Shown: positions 18,417 through 27,703 of the stretch, one piece after another
Position numbering within the stretch: position 1 is the stretch's first letter
How the letters are laid out: each line of letters starts with the position of its first letter
NCBI RefSeq assembly: GCF_006345825.1
Contig: NZ_VCIX01000076.1
Span: 45,980 to 109,979, forward strand
Direction of reading: 5' to 3'
Source of the DNA: Paenibacillus paridis
GTDB lineage: Bacteria > Bacillota > Bacilli > Paenibacillales > Paenibacillaceae
DNA: 64,000 nucleotides
Position numbers and translations under genes: made by a program
Notes under the pieces: model-generated
What the model was told of the DNA's origin: nothing
What the model saw: the letters and a program-made list of their open reading frames with translations, nothing else
Database searches by the model: none

Positions 18417-19301
18417 ATGACCAAATTTGTTCGTCAACTGCAGTTTCAATTATTTTTGCTTCCGATTCTTGCCATCTATTCATTGTTTACGATCTATCCG
18501 CTTATCAAATCATTTTTTCTTAGTTTTACTAATTTTGATGGATACTCGAAGGTATATGATTTTGTAGGCATGAAAAATTATGTGCGGATATTTGCTGACG
18601 ATGCCATCATTTCCGCAATTTCTTATACTCTATTCTTTACTTTTTCCAAGGCGCTGCTCGTTACAGTATTAGCGATTCCACTCGCTATGATATTGGATCA
18701 AAAGTTTTTTACCAAAAATTTGCTTCGTGTGATCTTCTTCTTTCCGTCGATCCCGAGCGGTCTATTGCTTGCTTACATTTGGGGATTTATCCTTGCGCCC
18801 ATCGGGTCAGGCGTATTGAATACCATCCTCAGAGAGCTGTTTAACATCGGACCGCAGCCGTGGCTCGCCGATCCGCTGCTCGCAAAGCTGTCTACGATTG
18901 TCGTAGCAACATGGGCAATCACAGGATGGCATGCTGTACTGTATTTGGCTTTTCTGCAATCGATTCCGAAGGATTATTACGAGGCTGCTTCGATAGACGG
19001 AGCGAACCGTTTTCAGCAAATTCGATTTATAACTTTGCCGCTGCTCGCTCCCGCGATGACGATAAGCGTCATGCTGCTGCTTACCGGCGGGCTAAAAGTA
19101 TTCGAAATTCCATTTGCATTGACAAAGGGCGGGCCTGGTTATGAAACCTATTCAATCACTCAGGTAATTGTGTTAAGAGGAATATCAGAAACCCAATACG
19201 GCCTTGCATCGGCGATGTCGATAATCTTCTTCCTAATCGTGTTAGCGATTGCTGTCTTCCAAGTCACAGTGATGCAACGAAGGGAGCAAAGCATGCAATG
19301 A
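18417..19301 (+). CDS. CUT1 ABC transporter permease (MalF/UgpA-like)
   Basis: 294 residues, about six transmembrane helices, EAA loop YEAASIDGANRF. ATG 18417 follows a strong SD AGGAGG. The last four bases overlap the next permease start (ATGA), so the two are translationally coupled. It imports the ligand of the receptor encoded upstream. Confidence 0.93.
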   Translation: MTKFVRQLQFQLFLLPILAIYSLFTIYPLIKSFFLSFTNFDGYSKVYDFVGMKNYVRIFADDAIISAISYTLFFTFSKALLVTVLAIPLAMILDQKFFTKNLLRVIFFFPSIPSGLLLAYIWGFILAPIGSGVLNTILRELFNIGPQPWLADPLLAKLSTIVVATWAITGWHAVLYLAFLQSIPKDYYEAASIDGANRFQQIRFITLPLLAPAMTISVMLLLTGGLKVFEIPFALTKGGPGYETYSITQVIVLRGISETQYGLASAMSIIFFLIVLAIAVFQVTVMQRREQSMQ

Positions 19302-20122
19302 CAAACTCGAATAAACGGATATGGATTCTCGATATATTAATGATTCCTGCGGGAGTCATTGCGTTCTTCCCATTTTATCTGATCATTATCAATACATTTA
19401 AAACGATGCAAGATGCCGCAAAGAAACCGATGGCTTTCCCATCCGAATGGATCTTTTCGAATTATGTCCAAGTCTTTGAGGAAACATCAATTTTGCGCAG
19501 CTTTGGAAACAGTTTGACAATCACCTTCTTTTCCGTATCGCTGATCGTGATTATCGGGGCGATGGGGGCATACCCGGTGGTGTTTAATGCAAATCGTCTT
19601 ACACGATTTGCAATGCTCTATTTGCTTGCTGGATTTATGATTCCTTTTCAGGCGACACTCATTCCTTTATTTCAATTGATGAGTGGACTACAGCTAGTCG
19701 ATAAGATATACGGTTTGATTATTCTATATATGAGCGGCTCTGTGTTTGTCTTTTTCCTGATGATGGGCTATATGAAGACGATCCCAAAGGAGCTGTCTGA
19801 AGCGGCTGTGATCGACGGCTGCAATGTATGGGGCATCTTCTGGCGAATCATTTTCCCGCTGCTTAAGCCGATTACAATTACTAGTGTCATCTTTCAGACG
19901 ATGTGGATATGGAACGACTTTTTGGCACCGATGCTGTTTCTAAACTCGTCTTCCAAATCGACGCTCGTTCTAGAGATCTATAAAGCCAAAGGTGAATTTA
20001 CCGTTAACTGGCCAATGTTCATGACGCTTACGATTATAACATTGGTGCCAATATTTATTTTCTTTATCGTTATGCAAAAGCATATTGTCCGCGGAATAGC
20101 TGCTGGGGCTGTAAAAGGCTAA
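19298..20122 (+). CDS. CUT1 ABC transporter permease (MalG-like)
   Basis: 274 residues with about six transmembrane helices. The EAA loop reads SEAAVIDGCNVW, with Cys where Ala is usual after DG. The start overlaps the upstream stop by four bases. The end HIVRGIAAGAVKG is typical of the family. No ATPase gene follows, so a shared MsmX-like ATPase is presumed. Confidence 0.93.
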   Translation: MTNSNKRIWILDILMIPAGVIAFFPFYLIIINTFKTMQDAAKKPMAFPSEWIFSNYVQVFEETSILRSFGNSLTITFFSVSLIVIIGAMGAYPVVFNANRLTRFAMLYLLAGFMIPFQATLIPLFQLMSGLQLVDKIYGLIILYMSGSVFVFFLMMGYMKTIPKELSEAAVIDGCNVWGIFWRIIFPLLKPITITSVIFQTMWIWNDFLAPMLFLNSSSKSTLVLEIYKAKGEFTVNWPMFMTLTIITLVPIFIFFIVMQKHIVRGIAAGAVKG

Positions 20123-20186
20123 TGAAGAGCAGGGACGATTCCGCCTCGTTCTGAGCTTATTAAACGATGAAGAACAAGACAGTGAA

Positions 20187-20222
20187 ACCGCCCTCCATTC
20201 TTAGCGATGGAGGGCGGTTTTA
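20187..20222. terminator. Bidirectional terminator between convergent genes
   Basis: ACCGCCCTCCAT pairs with ATGGAGGGCGGT, with A-rich and T-rich flanks on the two sides. It serves both the importer operon and the convergent gene 20233-21213. Confidence 0.9.
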
Positions 20223-20232
20223 TAGGCTTACC

Positions 20233-21213
20233 CTAATCATTTGCGATATCATGAAAATAGACAACCTCTTGGTTGGACAACATATCGGTTAGTTTCGGCG
20301 AGGCATAGTATTGGCCGTTATACTTGACTACATCGCCAGATAACAAATATTTCAATAAAGTGGCGGGATCTCCGGTGTCATAAGGATACCATCCGGTTAT
20401 ATCTATGGTGCCGTCAGATTTGGTAGAGGATGACGATTTGCCTGGCTTATTTTTATTAGCGGCTGCGGCCTTTGCTTTTGCTTCCGCCTCCGCTTTGGCT
20501 TTAGCTTCTGCTTCTGCCTTTGCCTTTGCTGCTGCCTTGATCTTGGCATCCAAATAATCGTCTGCTACTTGTATATGGGACAATAAACTGTTTTTTGTTT
20601 GATTTTGTTTAATCTGATTTACATTTTCTTTGGCTACATTGATTTCTGTTTGTATAATGGATTCTTTGACTGCAGACTTTTCTGGTGATGTAAATAAAGC
20701 GTCAACCATCGTGGATGCAGCAGCAATCCGTTTTATTTGAGTTTCGGCATCAATTAATTTTAAGTTAAGCTCTTCCGCAAAGACGGGCTTATCTGACTTT
20801 AAAGCCTCTAATTGGCTTTTGGCAGAATCTATGTCAGCTGCTACCTTGATAGCGCCAGTCTCATCAAAAAGATGATCTATACTTTGTTTTAAAGCGAACA
20901 TTTTATCGACATGATTGATATCTAAAGAAGCCTGTTCTAATAATGTGGTAGCTTGTGAGGACAATTTCTGATCAGCATAAGTAGAATATAAGTCATGTGT
21001 GGTTTGAATCGAAGCTTGGTCAATATTATCGGCAAGATTTGTTTTTTGTTCGTCTTTATAAAGTGAATTTACACTTTCCTGAATTTTAGCAATGTCTGCT
21101 AGGATAGCCAGCTCTTTTTTCTCCTTAGCATCGTTAATTTTCCAAAAAGTAAAACCTGTTACGCATGCAATGAGTAATACAGCTGTGATTGAAATGATGG
21201 TGGCCTTCTTCAT
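20233..21213 (-). CDS. Membrane-anchored coiled-coil protein, possible Cry1Ac D-VI-like repeats
   Basis: 326 residues. An N-terminal helix (about 5-25) acts as an uncleaved anchor or signal. Residues about 30-215 are helical, with segments such as VDALFTSPEKSAVKESI that resemble the repeat annotated as 'Cry1Ac domain D-VI-related' in Firmicute surface proteins; this does not imply toxicity. A region of alternating Ala/Lys/Glu follows (about 218-248), then a Ser/Lys linker and a C-terminal segment of about 65 residues (ITGWYPYDTGDPATLLKYLL) that I do not recognise. The start follows SD AAGGAG. Function unknown; probably an extracytoplasmic protein. Confidence 0.75.
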   Translation of the reverse strand: MKKATIISITAVLLIACVTGFTFWKINDAKEKKELAILADIAKIQESVNSLYKDEQKTNLADNIDQASIQTTHDLYSTYADQKLSSQATTLLEQASLDINHVDKMFALKQSIDHLFDETGAIKVAADIDSAKSQLEALKSDKPVFAEELNLKLIDAETQIKRIAAASTMVDALFTSPEKSAVKESIIQTEINVAKENVNQIKQNQTKNSLLSHIQVADDYLDAKIKAAAKAKAEAEAKAKAEAEAKAKAAAANKNKPGKSSSSTKSDGTIDITGWYPYDTGDPATLLKYLLSGDVVKYNGQYYASPKLTDMLSNQEVVYFHDIAND

Positions 21214-21331
21214 GTTAAGTCTCCTTCAATGATGTGATTATCAAAATTTACCAGATAAATGCAATGAATTAACATTACTAAATAGTTAATAGAGAAGCAA
21301 GAAACATTTTCAAAATTTACATATAAATGAT

Positions 21332-21412
21332 AATGGAGGTAGTAATATATGATCGTATTTATTGATTTGACTGTAAAAAATGATTTTAATCAAATAGTCC
21401 CTACCCTCCATT
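21332..21412 (+). promoter_or_regulatory. Possible SD-sequestering hairpin upstream of tatD
   Basis: AATGGAGGTAG (21332-21342) is complementary, with one bulge, to CTACCCTCCATT (21401-21412), and A/T-rich inner segments can extend the pairing. The 5' arm contains a good SD (GGAGGT) for the 28-codon frame at 21349-21435, so folding would hide it. No known riboswitch class is recognised. Confidence 0.35.
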
Positions 21413-21435
21413 TGTTTGAAATGCATATAATATAA
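21349..21435 (+). CDS. Possible 28-residue small ORF
   Basis: ATG 21349 lies nine bases after SD GGAGGT and opens a 28-codon frame ending TAA at 21433-21435. The peptide is hydrophobic and unfamiliar. It overlaps the hairpin arm that could control its own SD and may be a leader peptide for the downstream gene. Coding status is unproven. Confidence 0.3.
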   Translation: MIVFIDLTVKNDFNQIVPTLHLFEMHII

Positions 21436-21512
21436 ATTAGAAGAAATTGGATGCAACTAGCAAGTTTATAAATTAAGAAGCACCAAGAAATGAAATGGAA
21501 TGGAGCAAATAA

Positions 21513-22301
21513 ATGATGGAGCATAAAATAATAGATATTGGCGTCAATTTGATGCACCGGTCGTATAATCAGGATCGTGAACAGGTGGTTGAGAGAGCGG
21601 CAGCGAATGAGGTTTCTCCACTTGTTATCACGGGAACAAGCCTGAGAAACAGCTTGGAAGCTGCCCGCTATGCAGGTCGTTTACCGGGAAAGCTGTACTC
21701 TACTGCGGGTGTTCATCCTCATGATGCGAAGAGCTGTACAGATGAGACAATCAAGAAGCTTAAACAACTGGCGATACAGCCGCAGGTGGTTGCTATCGGA
21801 GAATGCGGATTAGATTATAACCGGGATTTCTCCCCAAGGGATATACAGCGTAAATGGTTCACCGAGCAAATTGGTTTAGCGCTTGAGCAGAATATGCCGC
21901 TGTTTTTGCATGAACGGGAAGCTTTTTCGGATTTTATGGGCATTCTTAAGGAGCAATCGGTTCAGAAAGCGGTCGTCCATTGTTTTACGGGGACTTTGCC
22001 CGAGCTTAAGGCGTATCTTGAAATGGGCCTCTATATCGGGATTACGGGCTGGATTTGCGATGAGCGTAGAGGCAAACACCTGAAAGAGCTTGTACGGCTG
22101 ATCCCGCTGGACCGGCTTATGATCGAGACGGATGGGCCATTCCTGACCCCGCGTGATTTGAAGGAGAAACCGCAAGATGGACGAAACGAGCCAGCCTTCT
22201 TGCCGCACATTTTGCAGGCCGTGTCACGATGTATCGGAAGATCAGTGGAAGAAGTAGCTGAGGCAACGAGAAAGACTTCGGAAGAGTTTTTTGGTTTATA
22301 A
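21513..22301 (+). CDS. tatD: TatD-family metal-dependent DNase
   Basis: 262 residues of the TIM-barrel TatD family. Motifs in order: DIGVNLMHRSY, TAGVHPHDA, AIGECGLDYNRDFS, PLFLHER, VHCFTG, ITGWICDERRG, IETDGPFLTPRDL and RNEPAFLPHIL. The combination VNL, GWxCDERRG and RNEPAxLPHIL is that of E. coli TatD itself rather than of the YabD/YcfH branch usual in Firmicutes. It is expected to be a Mg-dependent 3'-5' exonuclease acting in the cytosol on single-stranded or damaged DNA. Two adjacent ATG codons at the start; either may be used. Confidence 0.88.
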   Translation: MMEHKIIDIGVNLMHRSYNQDREQVVERAAANEVSPLVITGTSLRNSLEAARYAGRLPGKLYSTAGVHPHDAKSCTDETIKKLKQLAIQPQVVAIGECGLDYNRDFSPRDIQRKWFTEQIGLALEQNMPLFLHEREAFSDFMGILKEQSVQKAVVHCFTGTLPELKAYLEMGLYIGITGWICDERRGKHLKELVRLIPLDRLMIETDGPFLTPRDLKEKPQDGRNEPAFLPHILQAVSRCIGRSVEEVAEATRKTSEEFFGL

Positions 22302-22608
22302 GCGATATGTAGATGAGCTATATAAGGATGAAATTTAGCTTTACCAATAGAAAGGACATATAAAACGTTAGTTCTGTAAAAGCCGCGCTTAACGCGGTTT
22401 TTTTATTTTTAGGAATCATAATACTGACTACCGCTCAATTATGGAGCATGACCTTAACAGAAGCTGAACAGTCATCTAGATATCGCAGTTGAAAATTAAG
22501 CCTATGTTTAATAGCGCGTAAGGCCGGAATGCTAGAATGACGGTAAGGAAGGAGATTCAAGCTAAATTCTTAACCGATCAAAACTAGAGACAAAAGGATG
22601 TGGATGAT
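22302..22608 (+). other. Intergenic region
   Basis: Apart from the terminator at 22378-22410 nothing supported is seen: no convincing promoter, repeat or coding remnant. Confidence 0.6.
22378..22410 (+). terminator. Rho-independent terminator after tatD
   Basis: A GC-rich stem (CCGCG/CGCGG, extended by A-T pairs) is followed by a long T run. Confidence 0.85.
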
Positions 22609-24675
22609 TTGAAAAAAAGCTTCATATGGACGCTTGCAGCGGCCTTAGTTCTGACCCCGCTTATTCCTACGAACGCAATGGCTTCCAGCACGGTAACTGC
22701 AGTTTCTTCTAAGACGCTAGAGAAGATTGCTTCTGAGAAAGCAGCGCTTCTAACTGAACAATATGGAATAACCAGCGTGCAGTATGCCTTGATCGACAAT
22801 GGAGTAATCAAAGTATCGGGACAAACTGGATTTAACGATATAGAAGGGAAAACTCCGTTAACGAACGAAACCATCTATGGTATTGGCTCTACGAGCAAAG
22901 TGTTTACCGCGTCGGCAGTCATGAAACTAGTGGATGAAGGTAAGATCAATCTCGATACCCCTGTCGTACAATATATTACGGATTTCAAGATGGAAGATGA
23001 ACGTTATAAAAAGATTACTCCGCGCATGTTGTTGAATCACTCATCTGGTTTGCAGGGTTCGAGTTTAAACCGTGCATTCTTATTCAATGATCCAGATACA
23101 CACGTACACGATTCGCTGCTAGAGAACTTGTCTACACAGAAATTAAAGGCAGAACCGGGAGCTTTTTCCGTGTATTGCAATGATGGATTCACGCTAGCAG
23201 AGATTCTTGTAGAAAGAGTCAGCAATATGACTTTCACGGCATTCATTCATCATAATTTTGCTGTACCTTTGGGAATGAACCATACCATGACGCCACAAGA
23301 CAGGATAGAGACGAGCAAATTTGCCGGCCTTTACTCTCCTGCATATGAGGGCCAGCTTCCAACGGAGACGACCAATGCGATTGGTACAGGCGGAGTCTAC
23401 TCTACTGCGGAGGATTTGGTCCGATTCTCGCAAATCTTTACTGGGAAGAGAACGGACGTACTCTCCATCAAATCAGCACAGGCCATGGAGCAAGAAGAGT
23501 ATAGAAGAGGATTTTGGCCCAAAGACGCGGATAACTCGATGGACTTCGGACTTGGTTGGGACAGCGTACGCTTATTCCCGTTTAATGATTATGGGATAAA
23601 AGCACTCGTCAAAGGAGGAGACACTCAGATGTATCATTCCTCCCTGGTCGTGCTTCCCGGACAGAACATGGCTGCAGCCGTTATTACCTCAGGCGGGAGC
23701 GCCGTATTAAATCAGCTGATAGCGAGTGAATTGCTCCTTCAGGCGATGAAAGAGAAGGGCACAATTAAAGAAATCAAGCCGGATAAATCATTTGGCAAGC
23801 CAGCGAAGGCTGACATGCCACAAGATCTTGTGAAGTACGCAGGTTATTATAGTACTCTAGGCGATCAGTGGAATGCAGCTATCAAAGATGGTGAACTGGC
23901 ATTGTCAGGAGTGACTGCGCCAGATCAGAAATTTATTTACACCAAGGATGGAACTTTTGTCGATGAAGATGGAAGCACAAAGGTTAGTTTTGTCAAAGAA
24001 AGTAACGGACGGACTTATTTGTGGATGAGCCAGTATATTTCGGTGCCAGAATTAGGGCAGTTTGCGTTTTCAGATTACAAGGCGGAGAAATTGGAAGCTG
24101 TAGTACTGAATAAAGAGACGACAGATGCGTGGGCCAAGAGAGAAGGCAAATCCTACTACCCAGTCAATGAGAAATTTAGCTCAGTCAATTACATGAGCAT
24201 GATTAGGCCAACCATACAGACAAGCGGTGGTCACAAGTTGGAAGGTTATTTCAATGATATAAAAATAACAGGACCCCAAACAGCTGAGAGTCAGCATCAG
24301 ATTCCTGGCACAGCAGGCCGAGATACACTAAGTATTCTTTTTTATGCTAAAGAGGGCGTAGAGTACTTTGATGCGGCTACAACCGTGTATATGAGCGAGG
24401 ACGGAGTGAAGCCGCTGTATAAAGGCAAATCGTCGATAACTACGATTCAAGCGGATGGTTATGCCAGATGGTTCAGCGTTCCCGAAGCAGCTGCCGGCAA
24501 GAAAATGGTAGTCAAGATGCCGGCTAAAGGCGGCTTTATGGTATACGATGAAACGGGAGCCCTGGTGAATAATACGGTCATTAGCGGTAAAAATGAAGTC
24601 GTGCTGCCTGTGAACGGATATATCGTATTTGCTGGAAACGCAGGATCTACTTTCGGTATTACGCTAGTGAAATAA
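22609..24675 (+). CDS. Secreted serine hydrolase (class C beta-lactamase-like) with large C-terminal extension
   Basis: 688 residues. Signal peptide about 1-25 (ends NAMAS). Beta-lactamase/transpeptidase-like domain (PF00144) at about 35-385 with S94-T-S-K97 as the SxxK nucleophile motif, Y189-C-N as the YxN motif and KGG near residue 333. Residues about 400-688 form a beta-rich extension that I cannot assign. TTG 22609 is preferred because it is spaced correctly from AAAGGATG; an in-frame GTG at 22600 is too close. Relatives include esterases, D-aminopeptidases and PBP4*-like enzymes; activity cannot be told from sequence. Confidence 0.88.
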   Translation: MKKSFIWTLAAALVLTPLIPTNAMASSTVTAVSSKTLEKIASEKAALLTEQYGITSVQYALIDNGVIKVSGQTGFNDIEGKTPLTNETIYGIGSTSKVFTASAVMKLVDEGKINLDTPVVQYITDFKMEDERYKKITPRMLLNHSSGLQGSSLNRAFLFNDPDTHVHDSLLENLSTQKLKAEPGAFSVYCNDGFTLAEILVERVSNMTFTAFIHHNFAVPLGMNHTMTPQDRIETSKFAGLYSPAYEGQLPTETTNAIGTGGVYSTAEDLVRFSQIFTGKRTDVLSIKSAQAMEQEEYRRGFWPKDADNSMDFGLGWDSVRLFPFNDYGIKALVKGGDTQMYHSSLVVLPGQNMAAAVITSGGSAVLNQLIASELLLQAMKEKGTIKEIKPDKSFGKPAKADMPQDLVKYAGYYSTLGDQWNAAIKDGELALSGVTAPDQKFIYTKDGTFVDEDGSTKVSFVKESNGRTYLWMSQYISVPELGQFAFSDYKAEKLEAVVLNKETTDAWAKREGKSYYPVNEKFSSVNYMSMIRPTIQTSGGHKLEGYFNDIKITGPQTAESQHQIPGTAGRDTLSILFYAKEGVEYFDAATTVYMSEDGVKPLYKGKSSITTIQADGYARWFSVPEAAAGKKMVVKMPAKGGFMVYDETGALVNNTVISGKNEVVLPVNGYIVFAGNAGSTFGITLVK

Positions 24676-24727
24676 CGAGTGAAAAAAACGATATAGGTTG
24701 AATTGAATTTTTCGTTATGGTCGCTAT

Positions 24728-24760
24728 GCGAGGTTTCTCCAGAACGATCTTCTCGCTTCG
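24728..24760 (-). repeat. Dispersed repeat copy A
   Basis: On the minus strand this reads CGAAGCGA-N2-AGATCGTTCTGGAGAA, the same 26-base pattern found on the plus strand at 30050-30075. Both copies are intergenic and start and end with GCG/CGC-containing flanks, as in REP-like elements. Confidence 0.6.
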
Positions 24761-24811
24761 CTTAAACTTCATTTCTTTCGTTCAACTTCTATAGATTCAT
24801 ATGCAGATTTG

Positions 24812-24837
24812 GCCAGCTACTATAGCTGGCTTTTTTT
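24812..24837 (+). terminator. Rho-independent terminator after the serine hydrolase gene
   Basis: GCCAGCT and AGCTGGC form a stem with a five-base loop followed by seven T. Confidence 0.88.
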
Positions 24838-24897
24838 ATTATAATCTTGGTCTCATTCAATAGAGTAGAGGGACTCTTTAACCAGACTCCTCTCAGG

Positions 24898-26481
24898 CTA
24901 GCGGGCAAGCAGCAGCTTCATCTGCACGTCCATTTGGCTGTGCATGGAGATGGGGTCGCTGACAGCGAAATGCTCCGGGTCTATGAAATAGATTCGATGA
25001 TGTTGAACAGCCTTCAGCTGCTTCCAGATGAAAGTTTTCTCCAGCGCGCGGAATCGAACCGGATCAAGGATGCTTACAAATAATCGGTCGCCTGCGTATA
25101 GTGAAAGCTGCTCCTCTGTAATTAGGCGATAAGCCTCGCGGTTAAGCATCTCTTGCTCAATAATGGGAGGGGCCGTCATGCCTAGCCCATCGTATAAATT
25201 ATAAGCTCCACGGCACCAGAAGTTGCCAAACACATATATGGAATCAGTGCGTATTTCGATAACAGAAACCGTTTCTTCCTTGGATATGAATCCCCGTAAT
25301 TCCGTTCTGTGACGTTCAGCCTTGTGTTCATATTGCAAAATAAGCTGCTGTGCTATCCTCTGTTTGTTAAAAGCTTCGCCGAGCATCGCCAGCAACGTCA
25401 TTGGTTTATGATCGTTTTGTGAGAAGATCATCGTAGAGGCAACGGTGGACAGCTCTTCGCATTCCTGTTCGTTCGATACCAGGATATATTCCGGATGCAG
25501 CTCGGCGATCTCTTCCAGTTGATAAGGAATATTGTTCACACGGTGAATATCCAGACTAAGATTCCGCAAATAAGGCCTATTGGTTAAATTTTTGGCGGCT
25601 GCGATGGGCCGAATGCCAAGAGCAAGTAAATGCCCAAGGCAGGTTAGTGCACAAATATGGGCGGGTTTGTTCTCATAGTTGCGGACAAATTGTCCGGGCG
25701 TTAGCCCCTCCGTCTGTTTAAACCGGCGGTTGAAATAAAATTCATCCCGATAGCCGACCTTGACGGAGATCTCTTGCAGGCGCTCGCCTTTTAATAAGAG
25801 TTGTTTTGCAGATTCCATCCGTAAGGCCGTGATATACTCCAACACATGCTTGCCTGTAATTTGCTTAAACCAGTGGGTAAATCTTCGTTTGCTAATTTGG
25901 GCTTGCGAAGCAAGCTCTTCTACGGAGATGTCTTCGGTAAAATGCTCTTTAAGCTGTTCAATAATGGCTAGCACAGCTTGACGTGTTGTTTCGGCAGCGG
26001 GCTGAACTTCCGTGCTCTCTATTATCATTCGCATCAGCTTTTGGAATCTCGCGTGATTATCCATTTGCCGGGCTGCAGACTTATCATTCTGGTGAATGCT
26101 GATTTCCATAATTATGCTCAGCAGAGCTTTGATAGAGGAAATACGGCATTCACCGGTTTGCAAATAGGTCGTGGTGGGCCTGGCTGTGTGGCCTAGGATG
26201 GAAAAGCTGAGCAGCCAAAACGAGGTGCACTGACCGTGAAGTAGGTTCACGTCGATCATCGACCCAGGATCAAACAACCAGCAACTACCGGCCTTAAGCG
26301 CGTATTCCTTATCGTTCCACAGCAGCTCGCCTTCCCCTTCTTCCATGACAAGCAGGATATAGGAGGACAGCGGCTGGCCTAGCATTTCACTTGTTAAGGG
26401 AGCGACAATGTGTTGCAAATGGTGCAATTCGAAATAAAGGGTATGTACCGGCTGAGTTACCTCCAATCCATTCCGATTCAA
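24898..26481 (-). CDS. AraC regulator fused to a siderophore-binding (PBP) domain, Btr-like
   Basis: 527 residues: N-terminal cupin-like sensing region (about 1-150), AraC helix-turn-helix pair (about 165-270), and a C-terminal Fe-siderophore periplasmic-binding-like domain (about 275-525) with no signal peptide. This is the arrangement of B. subtilis Btr (YbbB), which binds bacillibactin and activates the feu uptake genes. Start TTG 26481 (codon CAA on plus) follows SD GGAGG with seven bases between. Divergent from the receptor gene 26696. A promoter with TTGAAA and TATGAT 17 bases apart and a Fur box precede it. Expected to activate the divergent operon when ferri-siderophore is inside the cell. 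Confidence 0.9.
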   Translation of the reverse strand: MNRNGLEVTQPVHTLYFELHHLQHIVAPLTSEMLGQPLSSYILLVMEEGEGELLWNDKEYALKAGSCWLFDPGSMIDVNLLHGQCTSFWLLSFSILGHTARPTTTYLQTGECRISSIKALLSIIMEISIHQNDKSAARQMDNHARFQKLMRMIIESTEVQPAAETTRQAVLAIIEQLKEHFTEDISVEELASQAQISKRRFTHWFKQITGKHVLEYITALRMESAKQLLLKGERLQEISVKVGYRDEFYFNRRFKQTEGLTPGQFVRNYENKPAHICALTCLGHLLALGIRPIAAAKNLTNRPYLRNLSLDIHRVNNIPYQLEEIAELHPEYILVSNEQECEELSTVASTMIFSQNDHKPMTLLAMLGEAFNKQRIAQQLILQYEHKAERHRTELRGFISKEETVSVIEIRTDSIYVFGNFWCRGAYNLYDGLGMTAPPIIEQEMLNREAYRLITEEQLSLYAGDRLFVSILDPVRFRALEKTFIWKQLKAVQHHRIYFIDPEHFAVSDPISMHSQMDVQMKLLLAR

Positions 26482-26502
26482 GTGAAAACCTCCAAGCGTA
26501 GT

Positions 26503-26517
26503 TGAGAATTATTATCA
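26503..26517. promoter_or_regulatory. Fur box for the Btr-like regulator gene
   Basis: TGAGAAT-T-ATTATCA is a 7-1-7 inverted repeat with one mismatch to the Bacillus Fur consensus. It lies just downstream of the minus-strand -10 box (26527-26532) and would cover the transcription start. Confidence 0.8.
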
Positions 26518-26526
26518 ATTAAAGAA

Positions 26527-26555
26527 ATCATACCGTAAAGCTTCATTAATTTCAA
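26527..26555 (-). promoter_or_regulatory. Promoter of the Btr-like regulator gene
   Basis: On the minus strand TTGAAA (26550-26555) and TATGAT (26527-26532) are 17 bases apart. Confidence 0.7.
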
Positions 26556-26613
26556 TCGGTTCCTTTTGGTTATTAAGCAGCTCATTAGTATAAAATAACG
26601 TCCCATTCTATCC

Positions 26614-26642
26614 TTGTCGGTGTCAATAGCAAAAGCTATACT
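26614..26642 (+). promoter_or_regulatory. Promoter of the siderophore receptor operon
   Basis: TTGTCG (26614-26619) and TATACT (26637-26642) are 17 bases apart, and the Fur box begins ten bases after the -10 box. Confidence 0.65.
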
Positions 26643-26651
26643 GACTATAGT

Positions 26652-26666
26652 TGATAATGATTATCA
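26652..26666. promoter_or_regulatory. Fur box for the siderophore receptor operon
   Basis: TGATAAT-G-ATTATCA is a perfect 7-1-7 Fur box. It overlaps the expected start of transcription, so iron-loaded Fur should block the receptor and reductase genes. Confidence 0.92.
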
Positions 26667-26695
26667 ATAAAACAGAGAGATGGGCGGAGACAATG

Positions 26696-27703
26696 ATGGG
26701 AATTCAAAGCAAAAATATACGGAAAGGTCTTGCTGTGCTTTGTATTGCAATGGCATTAAGTGCGTGTGGCAATAACGAAGGTGGCAGTGAGGCGAAACCA
26801 ACAAATACAGCAACGGCTGCTGAGAACCAAGGAAACGAACAAGAAAATGGGTCTGCAACCAAGTTTGTGACAGATGCTTACGATAAACAGGTGGAGATTC
26901 CAAGCTCGCCCAAGCGGATTGTTTATACAGATAACACGGTAGGGGATATTTTGTTATTTGGCGTTCAACCTATTGGTCTAATTCAAGATGGCCTTGAATA
27001 TGCCGTGTACCGGGATGATGTGAAAGATGTGGCCGATGTGGGCTGGCCGCCGAGCACGGAGAAGCTGATTGAGCTAGAGCCTGATTTGATTATTACATCC
27101 ATGACGGACGCCCAGCAGCTTGATGTGATGAGAAAAGTTGCACCGGTTATTCAGACGAATGAGTGGGACCCGATGCCTGTCCGCGTAAAGAGAATTGGCG
27201 ACTGGCTCGGCTTTGAGAAACAGGCGGATGAATTTCTAGCGAAGCATGAGTCAGATATCGATGAGATGTGGGATTCTTTGCTTCAGAAAGGTACCATTCA
27301 GAGTGGCGAAACGGCTTCCGTCTTTCAATATATGCTAGGCCAAAAAAGACTTAGCGTGTATACGACCAGCTATTTGCCAACCTTTGTCTATCATGAGAAA
27401 GGGTTTAAGCCAACGGCAGGCATCCAAGAACTGATTGATGATCCTGAAAATTACGGATACTCAGACATATCGGCTGAATTGCTTCCAAACATAGCAGGAG
27501 ACCGGATCTTTATTGTTTATTTTGATGGGCCTGAGCTTGATGCGGTTAAGCAAATGATCACTGAGCCAATCTGGAGAGATTTGCCGGCCGTGAAAGCGGG
27601 GAAAGTTTATTTTATAAATGGGGGGCTAGGCATTACGACAGATCCGCTGGCGAGAGAAGCTTTAATTAAGCAGCTTCCGGTTATATTGGGAGAGCAGTCA
27701 TGA
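26696..27703 (+). CDS. Iron-siderophore ABC transporter receptor lipoprotein (FeuA/FecB-like)
   Basis: 335 residues. Lipoprotein signal with lipobox LSAC, then a Gln/Asn/Glu-rich linker and a class III (TroA-like) binding fold with motifs PKRIVY and LEPDLII. ATG 26696 has the better SD spacing (GGAG at 26686-26689); ATG 26693 is possible. Overlaps the reductase gene by four bases. Iron-regulated by the Fur box upstream and probably activated by the divergent Btr-like protein. No permease or ATPase genes accompany it, so partners must be encoded elsewhere. Confidence 0.92.
   Translation: MGIQSKNIRKGLAVLCIAMALSACGNNEGGSEAKPTNTATAAENQGNEQENGSATKFVTDAYDKQVEIPSSPKRIVYTDNTVGDILLFGVQPIGLIQDGLEYAVYRDDVKDVADVGWPPSTEKLIELEPDLIITSMTDAQQLDVMRKVAPVIQTNEWDPMPVRVKRIGDWLGFEKQADEFLAKHESDIDEMWDSLLQKGTIQSGETASVFQYMLGQKRLSVYTTSYLPTFVYHEKGFKPTAGIQELIDDPENYGYSDISAELLPNIAGDRIFIVYFDGPELDAVKQMITEPIWRDLPAVKAGKVYFINGGLGITTDPLAREALIKQLPVILGEQS

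Noticed and set aside
20233..21213. Insecticidal toxin
   Set aside because: Only short helical repeats resemble a domain named after Cry1Ac; there is no toxin core, and the repeat is common in ordinary surface proteins.
26651..26692. Upstream TTG start for the siderophore receptor gene
   Set aside because: It falls inside the Fur box, near the expected transcription start, and lacks an SD.
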